Source: Vanessa cardui
Taxonomy: Eukaryota; Arthropoda; Insecta; Lepidoptera; Nymphalidae
Direction: 5' to 3'
Assembly (NCBI RefSeq): GCF_905220365.1
Contig: NC_061128.1
Coordinates: 5,766,001-5,830,000 of the forward strand
Length of the DNA: 64,000 nucleotides
Under the pieces are notes generated by a model that was not told the DNA's origin, made no database searches, and saw only the letters and a program-made list of their open reading frames with translations. The translations under genes and the position numbers were made by a program. Positions 1 through 10,950 of the stretch are shown here, piece by piece. Positions within the stretch are counted from its first letter, which is position 1. Each line of letters starts with the position of its first letter.

Positions 1-962
1 AAGGAAGACTGATCAATTTATTCTTGAGCAACATTCCATTAGGAATATTTTCGACGACTTCAATCACATCATTAATCATTAATCGTCAAACAACTCTTTG
101 AAACAGGTAAAAATATCCTGTATTGACCTTGAAGGACTCAACCCTTAACAATGAAGTATACGACTATCGACAAAATACAAACAAAGATAATAATATACAA
201 ACAAAAATAGCTTTACTTAATGGTTTACACATATATTTACTTTTTAAGGTTGTTTTTTAAAAAACCGATTATGAAATGGTGCCTGCTACTTGTAATCAGT
301 AAACTAGTTCGATATGCTTATTTTAGAGTTACTGATAATACTTAAAAAAACATAATTTGTACGATGTACGTAGTCGAAGCAAATATTACTTACTATAAAC
401 TTACAAAGTCGATAGTCATTGACGAAGATTACATGTTTGCTGTGCAGATTCCGTAGATTTAGAATAATAGACTGGATGAACAAATGATGATGACAAATTG
501 ATAATATTAACATTTAGATCCAGTAATGTTATACAAAAGGAGCATTTTTATTATATACCTATTTGCTGTGATTTACCATTACGGTATTATTTACCTACGC
601 GTATTGCTTACACGGAAATAATTTTATTGATATGATTTGCAAATATTTACATGAATTTCGTAATAAATAATGATATTCAGAATTTTAATGATGAAAATAT
701 TTGATCTGCTTTAAATGTTTGTTGTAAATTTTTTGTTCACGATCATGGCTATAACAAACGGTGTGTACATTGATTCGGGTTAATTTCGGGATGGTGCACG
801 GCTCGATCTTATGTAGGTACGTGCCGTGGAATAACTCGGTTCGGTAATGCTGGGAACTTCGTTCGCTCACTAATCTCGACGAGGAATTTTATGTACATAA
901 CGTATACATCAGAAATAAGTCTCATGTTATGTCTAAAATTAATTACAATTTTTAAGGATCCT
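1..962. other. AT-rich non-coding DNA
   Basis: No gene or recognisable repeat seen. The short open frames here have no motif and the composition is ordinary AT-rich spacer. It ends at the target-site duplication of the first SINE. Confidence 0.5.
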
Positions 963-977
963 TAATACACTCTGAGA

Positions 978-1276
978 GTCGAGATGGCACAGTGGTTAGA
1001 ACGCGTGCATCTTAACCGATGATTGCGGGTTCAAATCCAGACAAGCACCGCTGATTCATGTGCTTACTTTGTCTTTATAATTCATCGCGTGCTCAGCGGT
1101 GAAGGAAAACATTGTGAGGAAACCTGCATGTGACAAATTTCATATAAATTCTGCCACATGTGTATTTCACCAACCCGCATGGAACAGCGCGGTGGAATAT
1201 GTTCCAAACCTTCACCTCAAAGGGAGAGGAGGCCTTTAGCCCAGCAGTGGGAATTTACAGGCTGTTGTTGTTGTTG
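978..1276 (+). mobile_element. tRNA-derived SINE, full-length copy 1
   Basis: A pol III-type SINE. The head carries an A-box-like stretch (gatggcacagtggttagaac) and a B-box (gggttcaaatcc) spaced as in a tRNA gene. A conserved body follows (ggtgaaggaaaacat, ccacatgtgtat, gaggcctttagcccagcagtgggaatttacagg) and a TTG-repeat tail. It is flanked by a 13-bp direct repeat with one mismatch, taatacactctga at 963-975 and taatacagtctga at 1277-1289, which fits a target-site duplication. It belongs to the 'tgattcatgtgc / gacaaattt' subtype. The family resembles butterfly Metulj SINEs, a name given from memory. Confidence 0.88.
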
Positions 1277-1289
1277 TAATACAGTCTGA

Positions 1290-2204
1290 CGTATTCATGA
1301 AACGTTTTTTTTTTCAATGATTTAATTGAGTAGTGAGACATTTAATGACGTGTCTATAAGGCGGAATCGTATACCGTAACAGCAAGCGGCATGATATTAT
1401 TGCATCAGATATAATATCGTTGCCGCCTTTCTGTAGTCCATTGTATATGCGCGGTGTGAGTACTACTTATATCAAGAATATGTTGAATTTATTATCGAAA
1501 CCCTGCGAGTTCATTTATTTTATTTCATATTTTTAGGTTTTCTTTACTGATATTTTCTTTCATTAACCATTAATTTCGACGTTTTATATCAGCAGGTTTT
1601 CCGAGGCGGAAAACATATTTCCTTTATTTAATATAACGTGAATTTAGTCCATAATTCGACAAATAAAAGTTTATTGAACTCAAAAAATGAATTGTAACAT
1701 CTGTGAAGTTTCGAGTGCATTATGTTTGTACTCAGTTAATTAAGTCGCTTGTCGCCAACAACGCAGCCCCACGGCTTTATACTTTAAGCTTTAAAATGCA
1801 AACTACCAACTCGCTGCATTATATCCTCTTAGCGGGCTCTTTTGAGCTTGTATCAAAATTAATTAATAGCTAGTCGCACCAAGCCTAGGCCGCTGATATT
1901 AAATTTAATTATTGCATTATTATCAACGCTCTAAATTGAGAATGTTACTGGGAAATTTACATTCAAAAATTTCATGTGTTTTTTTATTAATGTAATTTTT
2001 TTTACGAATTGTCGACTAAATGTAATTCGCCGGGATTACTTTCGGTGAGTTGCGTAACTAATGAAGTAACTTGTGACACGGGTCGACCCTGGGATCGACG
2101 TAATCAAATTAATGGAAAAACTTCACTTCAATTCAGGCTTTTCTGCCTCAATCTTTAAATTATTTGTAAGTGGTCAAGCGTTCTGTCTTACTTATTGAAA
2201 TCGT
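1290..2204. other. AT-rich non-coding DNA
   Basis: No gene seen. A short GC-richer patch at about 2030-2100 has two gtcgac/gatcgac-like words (gggtcgaccctgggatcgacg) but nothing that identifies it. Confidence 0.4.
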
Positions 2205-2755
2205 GGCCGTTCCAAAAAAATTGGAAAAGGTCACTTTTAGAATTTTAGATATTTATAAAAAAATATTTATTTGAAATATTAGGCAAATGCGAGTCAGCTT
2301 TACGCAATGAGGGTTTCCGTAACACAGTAATGGAAGATTTGCAAGATTATTTTAATATTAAATTTTTCGTAGGTAATTTACTTATTTTTTATTTTCAAAT
2401 ATACACACAGGAACATACCTAAATTTTTTTCAATGCTTGTGTTACAAGGTATTGCCGTTTACCAAATTTCGTGATTCTAGGTCAACAGGAAGTATCCCAT
2501 AGTTTTCGATTCCCCTTGCGAATGTTTGGGAAATGCCGCATAAACGGCCATATCTTTTGATAGAGTAGACTTAGAGATTTGTTTTTTCACAGCTCCAAGG
2601 GACCGCTGACCCCAGTTTTTGGTATTATTTTCAACTTTATACCTCTTCGTGTTCATGAGAAAAGGGTCGTGACGGCCAGACAGACAGATGGACAATAAAG
2701 TGATATTATAAGGGTTCCTTTTTCCGTTAGAGGTACGGAACCATAAAAATATTAA
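2205..2755. repeat. Interspersed repeat ending in 'ttagaggtacggaaccataaaaa'
   Basis: The right part reads gacggccagacagacagatgg, then acaataaagtgatattataagg, then gttcctttttccgttagaggtacggaac. I recognise this from memory as a very common lepidopteran interspersed repeat. The left part (gcgagtcagctttacgcaatgagggtttccg) fits the same family. A 72-codon minus-strand open frame inside it (2477-2695) is not a gene. The class of the element is not known to me and its left boundary is approximate. Confidence 0.55.
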
Positions 2756-3162
2756 AATTGCAGATTAATTTATTACAAAATATATTCATGTAAATATTTT
2801 ATGACTTTATTTATTAGATAATATGGGAGACACGAATAAATTTAACACCAAAGCGACATGGGACAGGGAAGTGAGACGTTTACACAAAAGTTACACATAA
2901 ACATAAAGTAATGTACGTTTATATGTGCAATTTGCATATATGTATTAAAAAGGGTAGTAATGTAGTAACCGTAATAAAATAATAATAGTTGTAATTAGAT
3001 TTAAGTTTCAATTAGTAATCGTGATTAAAAAAATAATAAATATTAAGAATGTATAAGCTATACATTCATAATATACAATAGCATTTAGAAATAATAGTTG
3101 GTCTGTGGCAAGTAGCAATGAGCTAACGATTTTCTATATCGAAAATTATACCAATACCTAAT
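2756..3162. other. AT-rich non-coding DNA
   Basis: Low-complexity AT-rich sequence with no open frame of note; nothing recognised. Confidence 0.4.
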
Positions 3163-3195
3163 TACCAATTAGGTATAACCAATACCTAATTGGTA
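3163..3195. repeat. Perfect 14-bp inverted repeat next to a rearranged SINE
   Basis: taccaattaggtat at 3163-3176 and its exact complement at 3182-3195, with a 5-nt loop (aacca). A further copy of atacctaatt just upstream (3154-3163) makes this a small cluster of direct and inverted copies of the same word. It abuts the inverted SINE head at 3197. Confidence 0.8.
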
Positions 3196-3196
3196 C

Positions 3197-3326
3197 CGTT
3201 CTAACCACTGGGCCACGAGATGATTGCGGGTTCAAACCCAGGCAAGCACCGCTGATTCATGTGCTTAATTTGTCTTTATAATTCATCTCGTGCTCAGCGG
3301 TGAAGGAAAACATCGTGAGGAAACCT
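3197..3326 (+). mobile_element. SINE copy 2, head inverted and 3' half missing
   Basis: From 3218 the sequence is a normal plus-strand SINE (gatgattgcgggttcaaacccaggcaagc to gtgaggaaacc). Upstream, at 3197-3216, cgttctaaccactgggccac is the reverse complement of the usual A-box head. The copy stops near 3326, short of the usual body and tail, and no continuation is found beyond the RTE element at 6650. It therefore carries a 5' inversion and a 3' truncation. Confidence 0.75.
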
Positions 3327-3389
3327 TTTGCCGTTTATATTATAAAAATACGCCTTTGCTCCAACTGCTCAGGGAAGGTAACTTCTTCA

Positions 3390-3611
3390 TCAACAGCCTA
3401 TTTTTGTCCACTGCTGGACATAGGCCTCTCCCAGTGCACGCCACTGTGGTCTTTCTCCGGCTACTCGCATCCAGTTCCTGCCTGCCGCCTTGCGTATATC
3501 GTCACTCCACCGTGCCTGAGGACGTCCTACACTACGTTTGCCGAGACGCGGTCTCCACTCTAGAACACGTTTTCCCCAACGGTTGTCGGTTCTACGACAA
3601 ATATGACCAGC
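3390..3611 (-). pseudogene. Out-of-frame C-terminal tail of the RTE ORF
   Basis: The final ~73 codons of the RTE protein, displaced from the main ORF by a frameshift. They begin Ala-Gly-His-Ile-Cys and run through Arg/Trp-rich sequence (RWSDDIRKAAGRNW) to a TGA at 3390-3392. This arginine-rich tail is typical of RTE proteins and is copied at 31231-31443. Plus-strand frames across the same bases are shadows. Confidence 0.75.
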
Positions 3612-6321
3612 CCACTGCTATGTCGATGACTTTGGTTCTTTGACGGATCACCTCATTTCTGATGCGATCCCTCAAAGAAACGCCGAGCATAGCCCTTTCC
3701 ATAGCACGCTGACCGACTTTAAGCTGGTGGACCAGCCTTGTCGTGAATGTCCACGTTTCGGCTCCATATGTCATGACGGGTAGGACGCACTGATTGAAGA
3801 CTTTCGTCTTAAGGCACTGTGGGATCGACGATGTTAAGATTCGACGTAACTTCCCAAACGCTGCCCAACCCAGCTGAATTCTTCTATTCACCTCGTCCTC
3901 AAGGTTGTTTCTACCTAATCGCAGAGTCTGCCCGAGGTAGACATATTTTTGAACAACTTCGAGGACGGTACCATGTATCGTAGTCGGTTCCGGTAGAACA
4001 TGTTCATTGAACATGACCTTGGTTTTATCCAAGTTCATCCGTAGGCCGATACGCATAGAAGAATCAGCCAGCTCGTTCAGCATTTGTTGTAGGTCCTGCA
4101 GCGTTTCTGCCATGATGTCGTCTGCGAATCTCAAGTGAGAGATGTATTCGCCATTGATGTTAATGCCACGTCCTTTCCAGTTCAGCGTCTTGAACATATC
4201 CTCCATTGCATTAGTGAACAATTTGGGGGAAATAACGTCCCCTTGTCTCACTCCTCGATGCAATGGTATGGGATTTGTTTGCTGATTCTGTACTCGGATG
4301 GACATGGTGGCAGCTTCATAGAGACATCTCATCACTTGGATGTATCGCCAATCAACTTGGCAACGCTGCAGGGACTCCAGAACAGCCCAGATTTCAACCG
4401 AGTCAAAGGCCTTCTCATAGTCCACGAATGCAAGACACAGGGGCCGATTATACTCATGGGACTTCTGTATAATCTGCCGCACTGTATGGATGTGGTCTAT
4501 GGTGCCGTATCCGGTCCGAAACCCGGCCTGCTCCGGGGGTTGGAATTCGTCGAATCTTCGCGCAAGACGGTTTGTGATCACTCTTGAAAACAGCTTATAG
4601 ACGTGGCTCAGTAGGGATATGGGACGATAGTTCTTCAGCAGGGTTTTGTCTCCCTTTTTGAAGAACAGGACGACCACACTCCTACTCCACGCCTCCGGAG
4701 TTCTCCCTTCGAAGAGGACAGAGTTAAAAAGCGTCTGAAGTTCCCTAAGTACTGGTTTACCTCCCGCTTTTAATAGCTCTGTGGTAACGCCGTCCTCTCC
4801 AGGGGCTTTTCCATTTTTAAGCTGTCCAAGAGCAGTCTCGATTTCGCCAATACTGACTTCAGGCAGGTCTTCGGAGAAATGGCGTGTTAATGTAGCTCTA
4901 GGATCCTCATTTTCGGGATCAGGTCGAGATGCATGCGATGCGTATAACCGGCCGTAGAAGTCCTCTACTTCCGAAAGTACTGCCGGCTTAGAAGAAACGA
5001 CTTCTCCACTTGCTGTGGTCAACTTCGTCAGGTGGCTCCTTCCAAGAGATTGTACGAAAACCTTAGACCCCCGATTCTGCTCAATAGCTCTTTCTATTGC
5101 ACGAGTATTGGAGCACCGGAGGTCGTGTCGTACGCGCCTGCTGATCTCTTGGTTTAATTGCCGTTTCTCTGACGAAGTGACAGGTGGGTTTTCACGTCGT
5201 TTCTTCATGAGCCCCAAAGTCTCTTCCGAAAGGTTCGACTTCCTGCCCTTACGCTGCATGCCACAATATCTCGTGCCTTCTTCCCTGAGAATTCGAACTA
5301 CATTTTCGAGGTTCTGGTTTACGTCAGTTGTGGTTTCCACGGCAGCGAATCGGTTCTCCAGGATTGACTGGAACGTTTCAGATCCCGCAATGGCTTGGAG
5401 CAGCTTTGGTCGGAGCGTGGACTTCATCAGACGGGCGCGCTCGGCCTTAAAATTGATATTCAGAGAGCCTCGGAGGAGTCGGTGATCACTACCGGTATTG
5501 AACCTGTTAATCACTGAGACGTCTCTGAATATATGCCTCTTGTCCGTCATTATGAAGTCGATCTCGTTTTTTGTCATAGTGTCGGGGCTTTGCCACGTCC
5601 ACTTCCTTTGCGGCTGCTTCTTGAAGAAGGAGTTCATCAAGAAGAGCCCCTCCCGTTCGAGGAAGTTGACAAGCATTTGCCCCCTATGATTCCTGCTTCC
5701 AAATCCATGGGGTCCTACTACCGATTCGCTGCAGTTCTGTACTCCCACTTTAGCGTTGAAGTCCCCCATGACAACGTTGTAGTGGGTTTTCGTGGTGAAG
5801 TGGAGGGCCCTCGATATGTCATCGAATAATTCTTCCACTTCATCGTCCGAGTGTGTCGAGGTCGGTGCGTACGCTTGCACCACCTTGAGGCTGTACCTCT
5901 CGGTGAGCTTTATAATGAGGTACGCTACCCTGTTCGACACACTGGAGATTTCCACCACGTTGTCAACTAGGGACTTATTTACCAGAAACCCAACGCCACC
6001 TTGGGATTGTTGGTCACCCTCTCGGAAGTACATTAGGTGGCCTGATTCGAGGGTTACGGTGTCCTCTCCCTCTCTACGGACTTCACATAGCCCTAATATG
6101 TGCCACCTAATTTTCCCAAGTTCTACCTCAAGTTGCGCTAGATGCGAGTCAAGCCGTAGCGTGCGTCCGTTGTACGTCGCAAGGGTCAGTCGGTTGTGGT
6201 GGCTTCCCGTAGCCCGGTGATTCTTAGCACCCCCCGTCCCGCCGTTACCATCGTCGCCACCATGACGAGGAATAGCGGGGCTGCCGGGAACTGGGGGCCG
6301 TGGCTTGCGTGTGTGCTGCAT
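3592..6321 (-). pseudogene. RTE-type endonuclease-reverse transcriptase, C-terminally frameshifted
   Basis: A 909-codon ORF for the target-primed retrotransposition enzyme of the RTE-like LINE. Residues ~46-284 are an APE-type endonuclease: TYNGRT (49-54), Glu80 in LGLCEVRR, MGDFNAKV (185-192), NEIDFI (252-257) and GSDHR (277-281). Residues ~500-760 are the reverse transcriptase: NGKAPGEDG, NYRPISLL, the Asp-bearing FVDYEKAFDSVE (632-643), GVRQGDVISP and the catalytic RFADD (731-735). The N-terminal ~45 residues are Gly/Pro/His-rich and unstructured. Near 3600-3611 the frame slips. The frame ends as GWSYLS, while the usual ending (AGHICRRTDN onward, finishing QQWTKIG-C) continues in another frame from 3611 to a stop at 3390-3392. 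About 73 residues are thus cut off, and activity is doubtful. The catalytic domains themselves are unbroken. Confidence 0.85.
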
Positions 6322-6586
6322 GTGGAGGTTGTGCCCATAATCGCCACGCTGGGCAGGCGGGTTGGCGATCGCAGGGCGTAGCTTCTCGCACCGGTGACGC
6401 TGCTGCCCGTCACCGGCCTGTGGTATTTAGCTACGCCTATTATATTGATGGTTATACCGCCATCAGTCGGTCGGTCGCCAGAGCCTCGTTTGCTGGTCGG
6501 CAGAATGCACCACGGGCAGGTGAGGTTGGCTTGGGGCACTTTGAAGTAGTTTGCGCCCCCTTACATCCCCCTAAGAACACACGAGA

Positions 6587-6650
6587 AGAACACGTTAAGA
6601 AGTTACCCCTTACATCCTGGGATGTAAGGGGTAACTTCTTAACGTGTTCT
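6587..6650. repeat. Perfect palindrome at the RTE 5' junction (31-bp arms, 2-nt loop)
   Basis: 6587-6617 and 6620-6650 are exact reverse complements (agaacacgttaagaagttac... against ...gtaacttcttaacgtgttct) with only TG between. The arm end ccttacatcc resembles the RTE leader at 6559-6568. It may be an inverted duplication made during 5' end joining of the LINE. Confidence 0.93.
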
Positions 6651-7024
6651 AATAAAATATGGCACTTAAAGGAAAGGCATTAATGGAAAATATATACAAT
6701 TTGTATTACGGTAAATATTTTTTTAATCTGGGGCCATAAAAATAAACACATAAATACTTTTTAAAATCAAACACTCATTTTATCCACGCACTGAAACAAA
6801 TCATATAACTAGATTTTATCGTCACCAGTTCCAAATGTGCATCCCAATTTTATTTCAATCAGTCAGCTGTTGCTGGTTTAAAATTCAATTGCCATAAAGC
6901 TCGTAAAAATCGTTATCAATGTAATTTATGTCTAAATACTAACGTTTGACTGGAATTAATTATTTATATTACTATGTAGATTTCAATCGATAACGATACG
7001 AATAAAATGATTGAAAATTTTATG
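6651..7024. other. AT-rich non-coding DNA
   Basis: No gene or repeat recognised between the RTE junction and the next retroposon fragment. Confidence 0.4.
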
Positions 7025-7311
7025 TCTTTACTTGGTGGTAGGGCTATGTGCAAGCCCGTTTGGGTAGGTACCATCCACTCATCGACTATTCTAATAACAG
7101 TACTCAGTATTGTTGTGTTCCGGTCTGAAGGGTGAGTAAGCCAGTGTAACCGCGGGCACAAGGGACATAACATCTTAGTTCCCAAGGTTGGTGGCACATT
7201 GACGATGTAAGGAATAGTTATATTTCTTACAGCGTCATTGTCTATGGGCGATGGCGACCACTTACCATCAGGTGGCCCATATGCTCGTCCGCCAACCTAT
7301 ACCATAAAAAA
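7025..7311 (+). mobile_element. Poly-A retroposon 3' fragment ('ggtggtagggctatgtgcaag' family)
   Basis: Reads acttggtggtagggctatgtg through gtgagtaagccagtgtaacc, gttcccaaggttggtggcac and ttacagcgtcattgtctatg to ccaacctataccataaaaaag. The same words recur at 34752-34942 (+) and, reversed, at 40838-41090 and 57228-57465. I recognise it as a widespread lepidopteran repeat; its parent element is not assigned. The minus-strand frame 6964-7197 is a chance ORF. Confidence 0.75.
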
Positions 7312-7349
7312 GTCTTCTATTTTATTCAAAATATCTCAATAATCTTCCT

Positions 7350-7495
7350 AAGATTTACAAATGGGCCAGCTGATGGTAAGTCGTCGACACCGTCCATAGC
7401 CATTGCCTCTGCAAGTAATATTAACAAGGTCTTGCGTCAATGCAACCGAACTAAAACAGTACTAAGTATTCCTCTTTGGCCAGTTATATGAAGAA
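7350..7495 (-). mobile_element. Degenerate fragment of the same poly-A retroposon family
   Basis: Minus-strand remnant: atgggccagctgatggtaag, then accgtccatagccattg, then acagtactaagtattcctc. It is diverged but in the family's order, and in inverted orientation to the copy at 7025-7311. Confidence 0.5.
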
Positions 7496-8715
7496 TTAAA
7501 AAAAAAAAACTTCTATATAATTAGAACCAAGAACATAAGCTACTTTTAAATCACAAATTGATGACACAAATCATATAGATTTAATCCATTAATTCGACGC
7601 TAATCTGAAAGCACTCACTATTATTGGGCTATTTTTGATATTTCAATTTAGTAAAATCATCGAAATTCTAAAATAGAAACTTATTTTAAATAAAGTTTTT
7701 ATAGTGTCAAATGATTGGTGTCTGAAATACGAATCACAAAACAGCTATCGTTCCATGAGTCCTGTTCCGATAGCGCCATGACGCTGCTATCTCTTTGATG
7801 AATGAGTCCTTTGTTAAAAATAGATGCTGTTAGCGGAATAAAATATTAAAATGTATTAACAATATTTGTACCCACTGTCAAGAAAAATGTTTAATTTGTA
7901 AAAAATTAAAGCAACGCACGTTGATTTACCTACAAATAGTATAAATAACTTTTTAATTTATGCGGGTTATCTGAAATTAAGCATACTTAAATCAAAAACA
8001 ATCTTTTTACAGGGTACTTATTTTAAAGGATTTTTACTACATTATTATTCAGTTCGTAACGACATGGACTCGAAATTAAAATTGGTTTGTAATTTAATAT
8101 TTTAAATTAATTGACACAATTACGAAGCCTGTATGCGGCTCTACATAACAAGCGAATTAATTTGATTAAAAGCAAACATAATCACTGGCAGTTTGTCCAA
8201 AACTCTGCTGTTTATCCACAAAAAATATGTAAAACGTTGAAAAGGCTGGATGGATTTAACGATTATCACTAAATTAAAGTTTTAGTGATTTTATCATGGC
8301 TTGTTAGTTTGATAGTTCTACAAATATGTAGTTATTATTCTTTGAAATAATAACAACATGTTTTGACCGTTATAGATTACTAAATTTAGTATAAATTATA
8401 ATATTGAAATTTGTTTCGAAACATTGAAATATATCACGAACGTTCTATATTGAAAATAACTAAATCAGTGTGACTCTGTGTCGCATTTATGAACTAACAA
8501 TTCATGAGCTAAAATCAGTAACATATTGATATAAATTTACATCTAAATATAATAATGTAAATTGTAAAATTCAATGGAGTCAGGATTCAGTTCCAGATCA
8601 AGCCGTTTTAATACGCTATTTTTAATCAAATTAACTAAAATAATTAAAATTACGAACATGTGTCATATTTTTAACTTTGGTAAGTAAATTTATTTTATTG
8701 ACTAATTAATATTTT
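7496..8715. other. AT-rich non-coding DNA
   Basis: No gene seen. A weak 7-bp hairpin lies at about 7743-7775 (gctatcg...cgatagc) in a slightly GC-richer patch; otherwise featureless. Confidence 0.4.
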
Positions 8716-8765
8716 CATTTTCGATGTAATATGATCATAATTATGATGAGTTGAAAGAAGTTCAA

Positions 8766-9050
8766 TTAGAACGCGTGCATCTTAACAGATGATTTCGGGT
8801 TCAAACCCTGGAAAGTACCTCTATATATGTGTGCTTAATTTGTGTTTACAATTCATCTCGTGCTCGGCAGTGAAGGAAAACATCTGAGGAAACTTGCATG
8901 TGTCTAATTTTATCTAAATTATGACACATGTACATTCCATAAACGCGCATTGGAACAGTGTAGTGGAATTTGTTCCAAACCCTCTCCTTAGTGAGAGAGG
9001 AGGCCTTAGCCCAGCAGTGAGAAATTTACAGACTGCTACTGTTACTGTTA
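8766..9050 (+). mobile_element. SINE copy 3, 5' truncated
   Basis: Starts at ttagaacgcgtgcatcttaac, so the first ~18 nt with the A-box start are missing. The B-box (gggttcaaaccc), body and 3' segment (gaggccttagcccagcagtgagaaatttacagac) are clear. It is of the 'ctatatatgtg / gtctaatttt' subtype with a ctgttactgtta tail. It sits between 18-bp perfect direct repeats, 8716-8733 and 9072-9089, that lie about 30 and 20 nt away from its ends. Confidence 0.8.
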
Positions 9051-9236
9051 TGATCAAATAATATGTTTTTACATTTTCGATGTAATATGTCTTGGATTAT
9101 AATATTATATTGGATAATACGTATATTTAAAAAATATTACGTGTGTGAGCAAAAAAGTCTGTGTATTATAAAGTGTTATAGTGTCAACGAACGTGTTAAC
9201 AAGTTTCTTAACAGTTCTTAATTATTTGTAGTAGCT

Positions 9237-9402
9237 ATGATTGTCTGTTTGCTTAGACAAACCAATGAACCGAATCTGTGGAAACAGCATGAAGCAAATT
9301 TGAACCCCAAAGAAGAATATAGGCTATTATTTTTTACCTAAAAGTTGATGACACTCCCAAATCGCGAGCGTAGGGGCGGGTTACAATTAGGAGGTTATAC
9401 CT
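9237..9402 (+). mobile_element. Non-autonomous Helitron-like fragment
   Basis: Fits the order of the family at 31867-32387: tgtctgtttgc, aaccaatgaaccgaat, agcaaatttgaaccccaaa, then gcgagcgtaggggcgggtta. No intact CTAG end is preserved. Assignment to Helitrons is by similarity to the CTAG-ending copy. Confidence 0.45.
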
Positions 9403-10344
9403 ATAAATCTTAAACTTTACAGATATCTGTATTGCTCTGTGCTTTTTTCATCAGTTTGCAGAATTGGGATTATGAATTTGACTTGGTATCTCAACTTTAA
9501 TACATTATAAAACGTTATAAATTGGTTATTAAGAATTTTATTTTTGGTAAGGAATTTAAATAATATTAGTAAATAGTGTGTTTTTTGTAAAGTGTAATAT
9601 AAATATTAGAATAAAAATATAAAATTTGTCGAAGGCAGTTTTTTTTAGAGAAATAATACGTAATGTTTCCATATACGTCCTACCAGACAGTATGAAGAAA
9701 ATCCTATGGAATAACAATTCAAAAGAAATTATACTTTTCCTTATCTAAGAATATTATATTTTAATACGTTATTACGGCATATATTGCTGTCATATTAGAC
9801 AATTAATTACTTTGACAAGGTCCCAGTGTTTGCAGTGCATAATTTATCAGCTGTTATTTCGATATTGGATAAGATATATATAATAAAATACCTTTTAATA
9901 CGACTGACAGTAAAATATGGTCGTGCAATCAGATAGAGGCCACTGGCAATATGCCACGGCATAGTGACAGGATAGCGCGGTGCCGCACCGCATCGCTTCT
10001 GCCCATAAAAAGAGTTGCAATTGAAGGCTGTATACGTTGCAGTGGAAAAACTGTGCTGTCACGGCGCGCTCGAATAATGAATGGATCGTTCCGTATTTTG
10101 TTTTTACCTTAATAAGTAAAATTTGAATTCGAATTGTATGCTGTTTGATATAATTATTTTATGGGATTGAATTCTCTTGTCCGACTGTACGATCTAAATA
10201 ATTAGTTATTATGATTTGATTTCAATTAATAAATCTTAAATTCGGTAAAGAAGGTCGATTTTTGTAATACATATTTTAAGTAATAAGACATAATTCGATG
10301 TTAATTTAGCTCAATATTTTTTTCATTAACAATATGTCTGATTA
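9403..10344. other. Non-coding DNA with a GC-richer patch
   Basis: Mostly AT-rich. About 9945-10085 is GC-richer and unique in the window (gccactggcaatatgccacgg, gcgcggtgccgcaccgc, cacggcgcgctcg), with short inverted words (gtgcc/ggcac-like). It matches no repeat here and could be conserved regulatory sequence, but nothing in the sequence proves that. Confidence 0.35.
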
Positions 10345-10462
10345 TATTCATGTCAGTCTGTCTGTCGCGGCTAAACCAAACCGCTGAACCAAATTTGATG
10401 AAATTTGGTATGCAGCAAACTTGAAGTCCAATAAACGACATGGGGTACTTTTATACCTTATA
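10345..10462 (+). mobile_element. Non-autonomous Helitron-like fragment
   Basis: Carries gtctgtctgtcgcggctaaac, ccgctgaaccaaatttgatg, aaatttggtatgcagcaaac and ttgaagtccaataaacgaca, the core of the same family as 31867-32387. The 3' terminus is lost. Confidence 0.5.
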
Positions 10463-10801
10463 TATTATATATATACTATTGGAATTAACCTTTTATTAAA
10501 CAGTAATCAATTCCAATTACACTTACGTGATATTACATTTTTACATTACATTTTATAATTAAGGAAACATTAAATATATTTTAATGATTCCTACTAAGAT
10601 ATCTAAAAAGGTTTTAAGAGTACAATAACATACCAAAGACTTTAAGTGTACTTTTATCCTCAATTAGTTTATGCGTTCACAACGTTGATAGTACATATAG
10701 TGTATCTAGCAGAGTGTATGTGAAGCAGTTTATGTATCCGTAATTGTATAGTCGTGTATGTCTATTCGGTTTACTCAAGATTTTCACACCCTTCTGCCTA
10801 T

Positions 10802-10950
10802 CAATGGATCCAGGTTGTTCGTGAATGCGAATTGCTTTGCTCGACAACAATGTGCCTTTGTTAGTGGAGTCTACTTGGCGTAATACCAAAGTAGAGGGGA
10901 AGGAGAATCTCTCTTTATTTACTTTGTATATTTATAGTCATCAACGAGCG
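10802..10950 (+). repeat. Two-copy dispersed repeat, copy A
   Basis: Pairs with 15583-15730. Shared words in order are atggatccag(g/a), ttcgtgaat, cgaattgctttgctcgacaa, tttgttagtg, ttggcgtaat and tctttatttac. It has no coding potential worth calling; the family is unassigned. Confidence 0.75.

Larger units (their letters stand above)
3388..6640 (-). mobile_element. RTE-like non-LTR retrotransposon, nearly full length
   Basis: A minus-strand LINE with one long ORF (apurinic endonuclease then reverse transcriptase), a 5' leader of about 300 nt and a 3' end reading ggctgttgatgaagaag, like the (TGATGA)n tails of RTE elements. Two further copies of its 3' end lie in the window (31231-31443 and 52401-52476). 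The 11-bp word ggtaacttctt occurs in direct orientation at 3377-3387 and 6630-6640 and is a possible target-site duplication. The right copy lies inside a perfect palindrome, so the 5' boundary is uncertain by about 60 nt. High GC, unlike the flanks, suggests a fairly recent arrival. Confidence 0.82.

Noticed and set aside
981..1050. tRNA gene at each SINE head
   Set aside because: A- and B-boxes are present but the cloverleaf is not, the sequence continues into a conserved SINE body, and the unit is repeated with target duplications.
3290..6683. Plus-strand open frames of 60-156 codons over the RTE (e.g. 4135-4587, 5015-5485, 5792-6220, 6300-6683)
   Set aside because: They are shadows of the minus-strand endonuclease/RT ORF; none has its own motif and they share its bases.
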